Source: Qipengyuania aquimaris (GTDB lineage Bacteria > Pseudomonadota > Alphaproteobacteria > Sphingomonadales > Sphingomonadaceae). From it: 64,000 nt of DNA. Every line of letters begins with the position of its first letter. The first letter of the stretch is position 1. Location of the stretch: contig NZ_WTYI01000001.1 in assembly GCF_009827445.1 (NCBI RefSeq), positions 1,616,881 to 1,680,880 of the forward strand, read 5' to 3'. A program made the translations under genes and the position numbers. Positions 18,738-27,020 of this stretch are shown here, in pieces. The notes beneath the pieces were generated by a model. That model was not told the DNA's origin. It searched no databases and worked only from the letters and a program-made list of their open reading frames with translations.

Positions 18738-19463
18738 CTACCGCGTTACGCCCCGGTCACGGTCGAGCAGGAGCTGAAACAGGATCGCTCTTATCTCGCC
18801 GTCAATCTCGCCATCGATCTTGCGCGGGCGCCAGCGTCGCTGGAAGGCTTCGACCGCTTTGTGCCCATCGGTAATGTCGTATCCGAACCGTTCGAGCGCG
18901 AGATAGAACGCGCCGTCATTGTCGAACGGGTCGCCAAGTTCGATCTTGGGTGTCGGCAGGCATAGCCCGTATTCGGCCAGCCTTTCCCACGGGAAAAGCT
19001 CGCCCGGATCGATTTTGCGCGCCGGCGCAACGTCGGAATGGCCCACCACATTGGCGCGGGGGATATTGTGCTCTTTCACCATCCGCGCGACCAGCGGCAC
19101 GAGTGCTTCGAACTGCGCTTCGCTGAAATCCCTGTAACCGTGCAAATGGCCGGGATGATCCAGTTCGATTCCGATGCTGGCGGAATTCACGTCCTTATGC
19201 CCGCGCCAGTAAGAAAGGCCTGCGTGCCACGCGCGCTTTTCTTCAGCGACGAGACGGGTCACCTCGCCCGCTTCGGAAATGAGGTAATGCGCGGAAACCT
19301 TGGCTTCCGGATCGCACATACGCTCCAGCGCGACATCGGCGCTGGTCATCTCGGTATAATGGATGACCACCATCGAGACCGGCAGGGTACGCTCGTCGAA
19401 ATTGGGCGAGAGTCGCTCGCGATGGACGAGTTCGTCTCCGGTCGAGCCGCCCTCGCCGCTCAA
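18738..19463 (-). CDS. N-acetylmuramoyl-L-alanine amidase, AmpD/AmiD-like
   Basis: 241 residues of the amidase_2 (PGRP-like zinc amidase) family. The core shows VVIHYTEM with the first zinc His, SAHYLISEAGEV, AWHAG, SIGIELDHPGH and NVVGHSDVAPARKIDPG, which carries the second zinc His and catalytic region. A C-terminal ~70-residue segment resembles a peptidoglycan-binding helical domain. No signal peptide is apparent, so it likely recycles anhydro-muropeptides in the cytoplasm as AmpD does; AmiD-like lipoproteins would have a lipobox. Its start overlaps the chpT stop by 4 bases (ATGA). Confidence 0.88.
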   Translation of the reverse strand: MSGEGGSTGDELVHRERLSPNFDERTLPVSMVVIHYTEMTSADVALERMCDPEAKVSAHYLISEAGEVTRLVAEEKRAWHAGLSYWRGHKDVNSASIGIELDHPGHLHGYRDFSEAQFEALVPLVARMVKEHNIPRANVVGHSDVAPARKIDPGELFPWERLAEYGLCLPTPKIELGDPFDNDGAFYLALERFGYDITDGHKAVEAFQRRWRPRKIDGEIDGEIRAILFQLLLDRDRGVTR

Positions 19464-20119
19464 CCGATCAGCCCTTCCGGCTCGGGCAGGACCGCACCAA
19501 GCACCAGGGCTTCGTCGGTGCGCGCATATTGCAGACCGCCACCCGATTCCTCGGCCAGCAGAGCGATCATGTGCGCTGCGGCAGTGCGGCTCGACAGCTC
19601 GGAGGACGGCAGGCTGCCTTCGATCGCCTTGCCGATAGTTTCGTCAAAAGCGATCTTGGGCCCGGTGGCGCGAACCACGATCTCGCAATTGCCATCGCGC
19701 ACTTCCGCGCCGACATCCAGCGTGCCGCCGCGCACCAGCGCATCGATTGCGATCTGGGCGAAGTTGAGCAGGACTTTCACGGACGGCTTGGAAAGATTGG
19801 CGGTTTCGATCGCCCAGTTGATCTGGATCTTGTCGTTATCGCCCGCCAGCGCCTCGATCAGCGAACGCGGTTCCGCAACGTCGACGCGGTCGCCGAAGCC
19901 TCCTGCTGCACCGAACGCGAGGCGGAAGAACTTGAGCTTGTTGGTGGAAATCGTCGCGCTCTGTTCGAGCAGTTCCATCACGCTCTTGCGCATTTCCGGA
20001 TCGGTTTCCACCGCCAGCAATTCGAGCCCGTTGCTCAGGGCCCCCACCGGGCTCAACATGTCATGGCAAAGGCGCGAGCAAAGCATTGCCGCAAGATCGG
20101 TGGGATTGCTGTCGGTCAT
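19460..20119 (-). CDS. chpT: Histidine phosphotransferase ChpT
   Basis: 219 residues. The N-terminal helical hairpin contains the phosphoryl-accepting His in LCSRLCHDMLSPVGAL (about His 20), followed by a degenerate ATPase-like C-terminal domain, as in the ChpT family (DUF2328). In alphaproteobacteria ChpT passes phosphoryl groups from CckA to CtrA and CpdR, controlling the cell cycle and, in many genera, motility and surface structures. ATG 20119 gives MTDSNPTDLAAML, the usual start; the longer frame upstream overlaps the neighbouring peptidase gene. Candidate CtrA boxes occur later in this window at 57.5-60 kb. Confidence 0.9.
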   Translation of the reverse strand: MTDSNPTDLAAMLCSRLCHDMLSPVGALSNGLELLAVETDPEMRKSVMELLEQSATISTNKLKFFRLAFGAAGGFGDRVDVAEPRSLIEALAGDNDKIQINWAIETANLSKPSVKVLLNFAQIAIDALVRGGTLDVGAEVRDGNCEIVVRATGPKIAFDETIGKAIEGSLPSSELSSRTAAAHMIALLAEESGGGLQYARTDEALVLGAVLPEPEGLIG

Positions 20120-20156
20120 TAAAGCCCCGTCGGGAATGGAAATTGGTTGCGGTCTT

Positions 20157-20552
20157 CTAGCGTTCGCGAACCACATAGGGAAGCGCCGTGAAGCCGCCAT
20201 CCCCTGCCCGCCAAAAGGTGACTCGATCCGACGCGATTATCGCCCATACCGCCCCGTCGCCTGCCGCCATGGCCGCATCTTCCGCAGAAGGGCCGTCGCG
20301 GCCGTTGGGGTGCGAATGGTAATACCCCAGCACAGCCGGGCCGCCGCTACGGGCATTGCGATGGGCATCGACGAGCTGTTGCGGGTCGATCTCGAAATGC
20401 CGTTCGGGCTCAGGGTGAACATTGGTCGCGGGGCGGACTTCAGTGATCCGGTCGCCTTCTCCCAGCAGCACGCCGCAGCATTCGCGCGGGTGCGCCGAGG
20501 TTGCCTGCGATACCATGGCCTCGACAAGGCGGCTTGAGAGTTCGAGCGTCAT
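20157..20552 (-). CDS. M67/JAMM metallopeptidase (Mov34/MPN/PAD-1 family)
   Basis: 131 residues. The JAMM zinc motif is complete: H79-S-H81-x7-S89-x2-D92, and the catalytic Glu is E24 (HPRECCG). Bacterial M67 proteins of this size cleave C-terminal tails from ubiquitin-like sulfur carriers or related adducts. There is no ThiS/MoaD-like partner here. Start ATG 20552 (MTLELSSRLV) is chosen; an in-frame ATG at 20570 would overlap the rluD start by 2 bases. Either way the two divergent starts are at most 16 bases apart, so each promoter must lie inside the other gene. Confidence 0.85.
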   Translation of the reverse strand: MTLELSSRLVEAMVSQATSAHPRECCGVLLGEGDRITEVRPATNVHPEPERHFEIDPQQLVDAHRNARSGGPAVLGYYHSHPNGRDGPSAEDAAMAAGDGAVWAIIASDRVTFWRAGDGGFTALPYVVRER

Positions 20553-20568
20553 CGCCCATGGCGATAGC

Positions 20569-21513
20569 ATGTCTTCGCCGGAAATCCTCACTGGAGTGCT
20601 GACTTCGCCCGGAAGGCTCGACAAGGCGTTGGCCGAAGCGTCCGGCCTGTCGCGCGAGAGGATCAAGGCGCTGATCGCCGAAGGCGCGGTCACGATCGGA
20701 AAGACCGTGGCGAAATCGGCCTCCGCCAAGGTGCAGGGCGAGGAGAATTGGCGCATTGCCCTGCCCGCTCCGACACCGCTCGACACTCCGGCGCAAGACA
20801 TTCCGCTGGTGGTCGTCTACGAGGACGACGACCTGCTGGTCGTCGACAAACCCGCCGGAATGGTCGTCCATCCCGCCGCGGGAAACCAGGACGGGACGCT
20901 GGTCAACGCGCTGCTCCATCATTGCAGGGGCAGGCTGTCGGGGATCAACGGGATCGAACGGCCCGGCATCGTTCACCGGATCGACAAGGATACCAGCGGC
21001 TTGCTGGTGGTGGCCAAGTCCGATGCCGCTCACGAAGGCCTCGCCGCGCAATTTGCCGACCACTCGATCACCCGCCGCTACCTGGCTATTTGCGCCGGAC
21101 ACCCAAACCCGCCCGCCGGGACCGTTTCCAGTAGGATCGGACGCTCCGACAGGGACCGGAAGAAGATGGCGGTGCTGCCCGACACCTCCTCCCGCGGAAA
21201 GCACGCGGTGACTCATTACGAGACCCTGCGCCTGCTCGATCACTGCGCACTGATCGAATGCCGGCTCGAAACCGGGCGCACGCACCAGGTCCGCGTTCAC
21301 TGTGCATCAATCGGTCATGCGCTATTAGGAGACCCTGTCTACGGCCGCACTCCGAAGCCCCTTAGAGGCTTGCTCGACGAGCTGCATTTCGAACGCCAAG
21401 CCCTCCATGCAGCACGTCTGGGACTCAGGCATCCTATCAGCGATGAAAGCCTGGATTTCCGCGCCGAAATGCCTGCCGATATGCGGGAACTTATCGACGA
21501 AACCGCACGTTGA
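20569..21513 (+). CDS. rluD: RluA-family 23S rRNA pseudouridine synthase
   Basis: 314 residues. An N-terminal S4-like RNA-binding domain (LDKALAEASGLSRERIKALI) precedes the catalytic domain with GIVHRIDKDTSGLLVVAKSD, where the Asp of HRIDKDTSG is the catalytic residue. The C-terminal GRTHQVRVHCASIGHALLGD is typical. Size and S4 domain match RluD, which makes pseudouridines in helix 69 of 23S rRNA; RluC is the alternative. The ATG at 20569 is close to the divergent peptidase start. Confidence 0.9.
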   Translation: MSSPEILTGVLTSPGRLDKALAEASGLSRERIKALIAEGAVTIGKTVAKSASAKVQGEENWRIALPAPTPLDTPAQDIPLVVVYEDDDLLVVDKPAGMVVHPAAGNQDGTLVNALLHHCRGRLSGINGIERPGIVHRIDKDTSGLLVVAKSDAAHEGLAAQFADHSITRRYLAICAGHPNPPAGTVSSRIGRSDRDRKKMAVLPDTSSRGKHAVTHYETLRLLDHCALIECRLETGRTHQVRVHCASIGHALLGDPVYGRTPKPLRGLLDELHFERQALHAARLGLRHPISDESLDFRAEMPADMRELIDETAR

Positions 21514-21538
21514 AATCGACGAAAGACAGATGCATTTT
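21510..21538 (+). promoter_or_regulatory. Possible heat-shock-type promoter upstream of rpoH
   Basis: TTGAAA at 21510-21515 followed 16 bases later by GCATTTTT resembles a sigma-32 promoter (TTGAAA ... CCCCATnT) and lies about 100 bases upstream of the rpoH start. It would allow autoregulation, but the match in the -10 part is partial. Confidence 0.3.
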
Positions 21539-21635
21539 TCCGCAGATTGCGGTATAAGTAACCCAGTGGCCCGATAGACCGGATGCCCATCAGGGGTCCG
21601 GCAAACGAGGTCGACGCTAGAAAGGTCAGGAATAA

Positions 21636-22541
21636 GTGAGCAACACCAAATCTTTGAGCGTTCCGGCGCTCGGCGGGGAGCAGAGCCTCAACCGCTATCT
21701 TTCCGAAATCAAGAAGTTCCCGGTGCTGACGCAAGAGCAGGAATACATGCTCGCGAAGCGCTACGAGGAACACGACGATCCCGATGCTGCGGCGCAGCTC
21801 GTGACGTCTCACCTGCGACTCGTCTCGAAAATCGCGATGGGTTACCGCGGCTATGGCCTGCCGGTTTCCGATCTCATTTCCGAAGGTAACGTCGGCCTCA
21901 TGCAGGGCGTGAAGAAGTTCGAAGCCGATCGCGGCTTCCGCCTCGCGACCTATGCGATGTGGTGGATCAAGGCGAGCATCCAGGAATATATCCTGCGCAG
22001 CTGGTCGCTCGTGAAAATGGGTACCACTGCCGCGCAGAAGAAGCTGTTCTTCAACCTGCGCCGCATGAAGAAGAACCTCGACGCTTACGAGGATACGGAC
22101 CTTCATCCCGACGACGTGAACAAGATCGCGACCGATCTCGGCGTGCCCGAGCAGGAAGTGATCAACATGAACCGCCGGATGATGATGGGCGGCGACGGTT
22201 CGCTCAACGTCTCCATGCGCAACGGCGAAGAAGGCTCGGGCGAATGGCTCGACTGGCTGACTGATGATCGTCCGCTTCAGGACGAGACGGTGGCCGACGC
22301 GGAAGAAAAGGAAGTCCGCCACGAAATGCTCGTGGAAGCGATGGACAGCCTCAACGACCGCGAAAAGCACATTCTCACCGAACGTCGCCTGACGGACAAT
22401 CCGCAGACGCTCGAGGAATTGAGCCAGGTCTACTCGGTCAGCCGCGAACGCATCCGCCAGATCGAGGTGCGCGCTTTCGAAAAGCTGCAGAAGGCGATGA
22501 AGGCCATTGCCGGCGAGAGGCTTCTGCCGGGCGCTGCCTAA
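21636..22541 (+). CDS. rpoH: RNA polymerase sigma-32 factor RpoH
   Basis: 301-residue heat-shock sigma factor. Region 2 contains SHLRLVSKIAMGYRGYG and FRLATYAMWWIKASIQEYIL. The RpoH box QKKLFFNLR (134-142) distinguishes RpoH from other group sigma factors. Region 4.2 ends with the helix-turn-helix SRERIRQIEVRAFEKL. The start is GTG 21636 with AAGGTCAGGA upstream. The gene has its own terminator and is followed by mtgA. Confidence 0.96.
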   Translation: MSNTKSLSVPALGGEQSLNRYLSEIKKFPVLTQEQEYMLAKRYEEHDDPDAAAQLVTSHLRLVSKIAMGYRGYGLPVSDLISEGNVGLMQGVKKFEADRGFRLATYAMWWIKASIQEYILRSWSLVKMGTTAAQKKLFFNLRRMKKNLDAYEDTDLHPDDVNKIATDLGVPEQEVINMNRRMMMGGDGSLNVSMRNGEEGSGEWLDWLTDDRPLQDETVADAEEKEVRHEMLVEAMDSLNDREKHILTERRLTDNPQTLEELSQVYSVSRERIRQIEVRAFEKLQKAMKAIAGERLLPGAA

Positions 22542-22562
22542 ATCGCGACCATATGACATCGA

Positions 22563-22596
22563 AACGGCGCGGGGCTTTCCTCGCGCCGTTTTTTTA
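22563..22596 (+). terminator. Rho-independent terminator of rpoH
   Basis: AACGGCGCG and CGCGCCGTT form a 9-bp stem around a ~10-base loop, followed directly by a run of seven T. It starts 21 bases past the rpoH stop. Confidence 0.9.
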
Positions 22597-22610
22597 TCCA
22601 AGGGCAATCC

Positions 22611-23279
22611 ATGCGTTTTCTCGTCCGTTTCCTGTTCAAGTTCCTGCTCGGCTTCGTGGCCCTCAGCCTGCTGCTGGTGCTGACGTTCAAGTTCGTACCG
22701 GTTCCGGTAACGGCGACCATGGTGATGAACGGTGACGGGATCACCAAGGACTGGGAGCCGCTGTCGAACATCGACCGGAACCTTGTACGGGCAGTTATCG
22801 CTGCGGAGGACGGCAAGTTCTGTACGCATGACGGCTTCGACCGCGAGGCTATCGAGAATGCCATCGAACAGAACGCCAAGGGTGGCCGGATTCGCGGCGG
22901 GTCGACGATCAGCCAGCAGACCGCGAAAAACGTCTTCCTGTGGCAGGGCGGAGGCTATTTCCGCAAAGGGCTGGAAGCCTGGTTCACCGTCCTGATCGAG
23001 AATATCTGGGACAAGCGGCGGATCATGGAAGTCTATCTGAATGTCGCGGAGACGGGCATTGGCACATACGGCGCCGAAGCGGGAGCGCAGCGCTATTTCC
23101 GTAAGTCGGCGGCGAGCCTCACGCCCCTCGAAGCGGCACGCATGGCCGCCGCCCTTCCGCTGCCGCAGGAACGCTCGGTGACAAATCCCGGCGGCTGGCT
23201 GCGCAGACACGGGAACACGATTTCGGCGCGCATTGGCGTGGTGGCGCGGGACGGGCTCGACAGCTGCATCTACGAATAG
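22611..23279 (+). CDS. mtgA: Monofunctional biosynthetic peptidoglycan transglycosylase
   Basis: 222 residues. An N-terminal membrane anchor (about 4-27) is followed by a GT51 domain with the catalytic Glu in VIAAEDGKFCTHDGFD, then GGSTISQQTAKNVFLW and the second Glu in YLNVAETGIGTYG. It polymerises lipid II into glycan strands in the periplasm and lacks a penicillin-binding domain. Length is normal for MtgA. Confidence 0.95.
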   Translation: MRFLVRFLFKFLLGFVALSLLLVLTFKFVPVPVTATMVMNGDGITKDWEPLSNIDRNLVRAVIAAEDGKFCTHDGFDREAIENAIEQNAKGGRIRGGSTISQQTAKNVFLWQGGGYFRKGLEAWFTVLIENIWDKRRIMEVYLNVAETGIGTYGAEAGAQRYFRKSAASLTPLEAARMAAALPLPQERSVTNPGGWLRRHGNTISARIGVVARDGLDSCIYE

Positions 23280-23375
23280 CCTCTTTCCGCTGACAGGATA
23301 TCTCGCTGTAATGTTTGCCTTTCGAGGCCAGTGATGGTCTGAGGGCAGGAAGCAACGCAAGGAAGGCATTGGCAG

Positions 23376-24314
23376 TTGGGCATAGGCCACAGCCATGATC
23401 ACGCAGGTGGGCATGACCACGACCATTCCGGGCACGGGCATTCCCATGCACCGAAGGATTTCGGCCGCGCATTCCTGATCGGCATCATCCTCAACACCGG
23501 CTTCGTCTTCGTCGAGGCGGTGTACGGATGGATTTCCGGCTCAATGGCGCTGATCGCGGATGCCGGGCACAACCTCTCCGACGTGCTGGCCCTGCTACTG
23601 GCCTGGGGCGCCAGCGTCGCTGCCAAGCGTCCTCCGAACGAGCGATTCACTTATGGCTACAAGAGCTCGACCATTCTCGCAGCCCTCGCCAATGCTGCGT
23701 TGCTGCTGATCGCGATCGGCGCCATCGCATTCGAAACGGCGCACCGCATTTCCAATCCCCAGCCGGTCCAGGGCATGACCATGGTCATCGTTGCGGGCAT
23801 CGGCATCGCCATCAATACCGGCACTGCCCTCCTCTTCCTGCGCGGACGGGAGCACGACCTCAACATTCGCGGCGCTTTCCTGCACATGGCAGCGGATGCG
23901 TTGGTGAGCCTTGGTGTCGTCCTCGCCGGTATCGCCATTATCTACACTGGCGCACTGTGGATCGATCCGGCGGTCAGCCTCGTCATCGTTGCGGTCATCG
24001 CATGGGGCACCTGGGGGCTGCTGAAGGACAGTGTCGCAATGAGCCTTCTGGCGGTGCCGAAAGGCATCTCGGAAAAGTCCGTGCGCACTTACCTCGCCTC
24101 GCTCGACGGGGTGGAGGCCGTCCACGATCTGCATATCTGGCCGATGTCGACCACAGAGACCGCGCTTACGGCGCATCTCGTAATGCCAGCCGGCCATCCC
24201 GGCGATGAATTCCTCTACGAAGTCGCGGACGAATTGGAACATCACCACCGGATTCAGCACGCAACTATCCAGATTGAGAAAACACGGTCACAGAGATCGA
24301 ATTTCTGCGCCTAG
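23376..24314 (+). CDS. CDF-family cation efflux protein with His-rich N-terminus
   Basis: 312 residues. The N-terminus (residues 4-24) alternates His, Asp and Gly (HSHDHAGGHDHDHSGHGHSH), a metal-sensing tail. Six membrane helices follow, with GSMALIADAGHNLSDV (helix II metal site HxxxD) and FLHMAADALVSLGV (helix V HxxxD). The cytoplasmic C-terminal domain has VHDLHIWPM. This is the CzcD/ZitB type, exporting Zn2+, Co2+ or Cd2+ in exchange for protons. The start is TTG 23376, with GGAAGG 9 bases upstream; no in-frame ATG precedes the His-rich tail. Confidence 0.9.
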   Translation: MGIGHSHDHAGGHDHDHSGHGHSHAPKDFGRAFLIGIILNTGFVFVEAVYGWISGSMALIADAGHNLSDVLALLLAWGASVAAKRPPNERFTYGYKSSTILAALANAALLLIAIGAIAFETAHRISNPQPVQGMTMVIVAGIGIAINTGTALLFLRGREHDLNIRGAFLHMAADALVSLGVVLAGIAIIYTGALWIDPAVSLVIVAVIAWGTWGLLKDSVAMSLLAVPKGISEKSVRTYLASLDGVEAVHDLHIWPMSTTETALTAHLVMPAGHPGDEFLYEVADELEHHHRIQHATIQIEKTRSQRSNFCA

Positions 24315-24402
24315 AAAACCGCAGAATTTAGCCGTTTCTCCGGAACGTCAGTCCTGCCGAGTGCTTGTGTCACTGGACGGGCAGAAAATTCGGAGAGTTT
24401 CC

Positions 24403-24966
24403 TTGCCTATTACTAAGAAAGTCAAAGCCGCTGCTGCAGCATCGGTCCTCGCCATGGGCGGTTTCGCCCTTGCCGCCGGCGCGCCGGCCCTCGCCCATAA
24501 TCACGGCGCGAAGAAGTCCCAGCCCAATATCGTAGAAGCCGCCATGAGTACCGGCATCCACGAAACGCTGGTCACCGCCGTCGACACTGCAGGTCTTGTT
24601 GAGACACTGTCGTCGCCCGGCCCCTACACCGTCTTCGCACCGACCGACGACGCATTCGGCGAGCTGCCGGACGGCACGGTCGAGAGCCTGCTGCTGCCCG
24701 AAAACCGCGATACGCTGACCACCATCCTGACCTATCACGTGGTGGCCGGCCGCATCCCGGCAGCGCGCCTGTCGCAGGCCATCCGCCAGTCGGGCGGAAG
24801 CTATGAATTCGAGACGCTGGCCGGCGAAACTCTGACCGCCAGCTTCGATGGCAGCGCAATCGTCGTCACCGATGCCGCTGGCCGTGAAGCCGAAGTCATC
24901 CAGGCCGACGTGAAGACCACCAACGGCGTCATCCACGTCACGGACAGCGTTTTCCTGCCCGGTTAA
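24403..24966 (+). CDS. Secreted fasciclin domain protein
   Basis: 187 residues. A signal peptide (PITKKVKAAAAASVLAMGGF...APALAH, cleavage near 31) precedes one FAS1 domain. The H1 box is GPYTVFAPTDDAFGELPDGTV, the YH motif is ILTYHVVAGRI, and the H2 box is TTNGVIHVTDSVFLPG. FAS1 proteins act in adhesion or as extracytoplasmic binding proteins. No start codon ATG fits; TTG 24403 puts the signal peptide in the right place. It is the second TTG start in a row after the cation efflux gene. Confidence 0.88.
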   Translation: MPITKKVKAAAAASVLAMGGFALAAGAPALAHNHGAKKSQPNIVEAAMSTGIHETLVTAVDTAGLVETLSSPGPYTVFAPTDDAFGELPDGTVESLLLPENRDTLTTILTYHVVAGRIPAARLSQAIRQSGGSYEFETLAGETLTASFDGSAIVVTDAAGREAEVIQADVKTTNGVIHVTDSVFLPG

Positions 24967-25024
24967 GGTCCAGCTCCCGGCACTGCCGTGAGCGTTGTAT
25001 CCCCTTCGCACATCAGTGCCGACT

Positions 25025-25066
25025 GTCCCGCCCGGTTCCGCAAAGCGCCGGGCGGGACTTTTATTT
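25025..25066 (+). terminator. Rho-independent terminator after the fasciclin gene
   Basis: GTCCCGCCCGG (25025-25035) pairs perfectly with CCGGGCGGGAC (25048-25058), followed by TTTTATTT. It overlaps the end of the convergent aldo/keto reductase gene. Confidence 0.85.
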
Positions 25067-26086
25067 GCCCTTGAGCGTCAGCGACCAGTTTCGCGGCGCG
25101 GTTGAGGCGACGCCAACAGGCGTTTTCGGCGCATAGGGACTTTCGAGGCTTTCCACCTCTTCCTGGGTCAGGTCGAGCGACATCGCTGACACCGCCGCCG
25201 CAATGTGGCCATCCTTGGTCGCCCCGATAATCGGCGCGGTGATCCCGTCGACTGCGAAATGCCATGCGAGCGCCACGGTCGCCCGTGACACGCCGCGCCC
25301 CTCGGCGATCTTGCCGACAGCTTCGACGATAGCGCGGTCCGCATCGACATTCTGCGTGTAGAGCATCTTGCCGAAACCATCGGTTTCGCTGCGCACGGTG
25401 CTTTCGTCCCAGGCCCTTGCCAGCTTTCCGCGTGCCAGCGGCGACCACGGAATGATCCCGACGCCCTGGTCCCGGCACAGCGGGATCATTTCGCGCTCTT
25501 CCTCGCGATAGAGCAGGTTCACGTGGTTCTGCATCGAGATAAAGGGCGTCCACCCGTTTGCGCGCGCCACCTCCTGCGCCTTGGCGAATTGCCATGCCGC
25601 CATGGAGGACGCGCCGATGTAGCGCGCCTTGCCCGACTTCACGATATCGTGCAGCGCCTCCATCGTTTCCTCGATCGGCGTGCTCTCGTCCCAGCGATGG
25701 ATCTGGTAGAGATCGACATAGTCCATCCCCAGCCGGTCCAGGCTGTCATCCATCGCCTGGATCAGGCTTTTGCGCGAAAGCCCGCCGGCATTGGGCGCCT
25801 GCCGCCAGGGCAGGAAGGCCTTGGTCGCCACCACGATCTCGTCACGCTTTGCAAATTCGGGCAGCAGCCTGCCGACCACTTCTTCGGACGCACCCATCGA
25901 ATACATATTGGCCGTGTCGAAGAAATTGATCCCCGCCTCCACCGCCTCGCGGATGAAGGGGCGGCTCTCCCTTTCGGACAGCACCCAGTCGCCGTGCCAG
26001 CCCCTGCTGGTGTCGCCATAGCTCATGCAGCCGAGGCACAGGCGGGAGACCTTGAGGCCGGACCGGCCGAGATTGACGTATTCCAT
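25061..26086 (-). CDS. Aldo/keto reductase
   Basis: 341-residue NADPH-dependent oxidoreductase of the YajO/potassium-channel-beta-like branch. Catalytic tetrad members are visible in FFDTANMYSMG (Asp and Tyr), VATKAFL (Lys) and YQIHRWD (His). The start MEYVNLGRSGLKVSRLCLG is typical; ATG 26086 has AAGGA 8 bases upstream, while GTG 26092 is too close to that site. It is separated from the SDR gene upstream by ~185 bases, so it may be transcribed separately from the cluster. Confidence 0.92.
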   Translation of the reverse strand: MEYVNLGRSGLKVSRLCLGCMSYGDTSRGWHGDWVLSERESRPFIREAVEAGINFFDTANMYSMGASEEVVGRLLPEFAKRDEIVVATKAFLPWRQAPNAGGLSRKSLIQAMDDSLDRLGMDYVDLYQIHRWDESTPIEETMEALHDIVKSGKARYIGASSMAAWQFAKAQEVARANGWTPFISMQNHVNLLYREEEREMIPLCRDQGVGIIPWSPLARGKLARAWDESTVRSETDGFGKMLYTQNVDADRAIVEAVGKIAEGRGVSRATVALAWHFAVDGITAPIIGATKDGHIAAAVSAMSLDLTQEEVESLESPYAPKTPVGVASTAPRNWSLTLKGK

Positions 26087-26272
26087 GTTCACATCCTTGC
26101 CGGGTGACGAAGGCGACAGTGTGTCGCCTTTGCAAATCGGCTCTTAGTGTTTGTTTTCAAACCTATTCTCAAAACGACATCCGGTTGACACCTCGATGCA
26201 CAGTTTCGTCCGTCCCCACTCATCAGGACTGCCATTTACCGCCCGGGTAGGAAAGGAGAAGCGTCGGCGCGA

Positions 26273-27010
26273 TCAGGCCAGCGACAACCCGCCGTCCACG
26301 CTGATCGTCTGGCCGACGACGTAATCGGCAAGCGGCGAGGAGAGGAACAGGGCCACCCCTGCCATGTCCTGCGGCAGCCCCAAGCGTCCCCGCGGCGTGC
26401 TCTTGATAGTGGCATCGCGGAACTTCTCGTTGCCGAGGAAAGCATCGTTGATCTTGGTGTGGACATAGCCCGGAGCAATGCCGTTCACGCGAATACCTTC
26501 CGCAGCGAAAGCCACGCCCAGGGATTTGACCATGCTGATTGCGGCCGCCTTGCTGGCGCCGTAGGCCGGATTTCCGATCAGTCCTCGATAGCCGCCGATG
26601 GAGCTGACGATGAGCAGCGAGCCGCCCGTATCGGCCAGCTTCATGCGCACCGCATTGGCGCAATCGAGCAGGGAGTCGAGATTGACCGCCATCACGGCAT
26701 CCCACCCTTCGCGGGTGAATTCCTCGCGATTGTAGCGGGCGATGCCCTGGCACAGCACCACCACATCCAGCCGTTCGGGCCATTCGAAGGCATCGACCGC
26801 ATCGCGGTCGCTGACGTCGAGCGAATGGAAAGTCAGCCCTTCCATCACGCTGCCGTCGGCCTCCGAGTAATCGTCCGCCTTGGCGCGCGTGCCGGTGACG
26901 TGGACGTCCGCGCCGTGATCGCGAAAGCCGTGGGCGATACCGTTGCCAATCCCACTTGTCCCTCCGATCACGAGGACGTTCTTGCCTGAAAAATCCAGCG
27001 GGTCGGTCAT
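26273..27010 (-). CDS. SDR family oxidoreductase
   Basis: 245-residue Rossmann-fold enzyme with the cofactor motif GGTSGIG (about 16-22), the CQG loop replacing NAG, the catalytic Ser in VSSIGGY, and YGASK with catalytic Tyr and Lys. The C-terminus DYVVGQTISVDGGLSLA is typical of 3-ketoacyl reductase-like SDRs. It starts 10 bases after the acyl-CoA dehydrogenase stop on the same strand, so it likely acts on a CoA-bound or related intermediate in that pathway. The substrate is unknown. Confidence 0.92.
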   Translation of the reverse strand: MTDPLDFSGKNVLVIGGTSGIGNGIAHGFRDHGADVHVTGTRAKADDYSEADGSVMEGLTFHSLDVSDRDAVDAFEWPERLDVVVLCQGIARYNREEFTREGWDAVMAVNLDSLLDCANAVRMKLADTGGSLLIVSSIGGYRGLIGNPAYGASKAAAISMVKSLGVAFAAEGIRVNGIAPGYVHTKINDAFLGNEKFRDATIKSTPRGRLGLPQDMAGVALFLSSPLADYVVGQTISVDGGLSLA

Positions 27011-27020
27011 GGTATTCTCC

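Noticed and set aside
26180..26200. A TTGACA -35-like element on the plus strand
   Set aside because: No -10 at correct spacing and no plus-strand gene follows.
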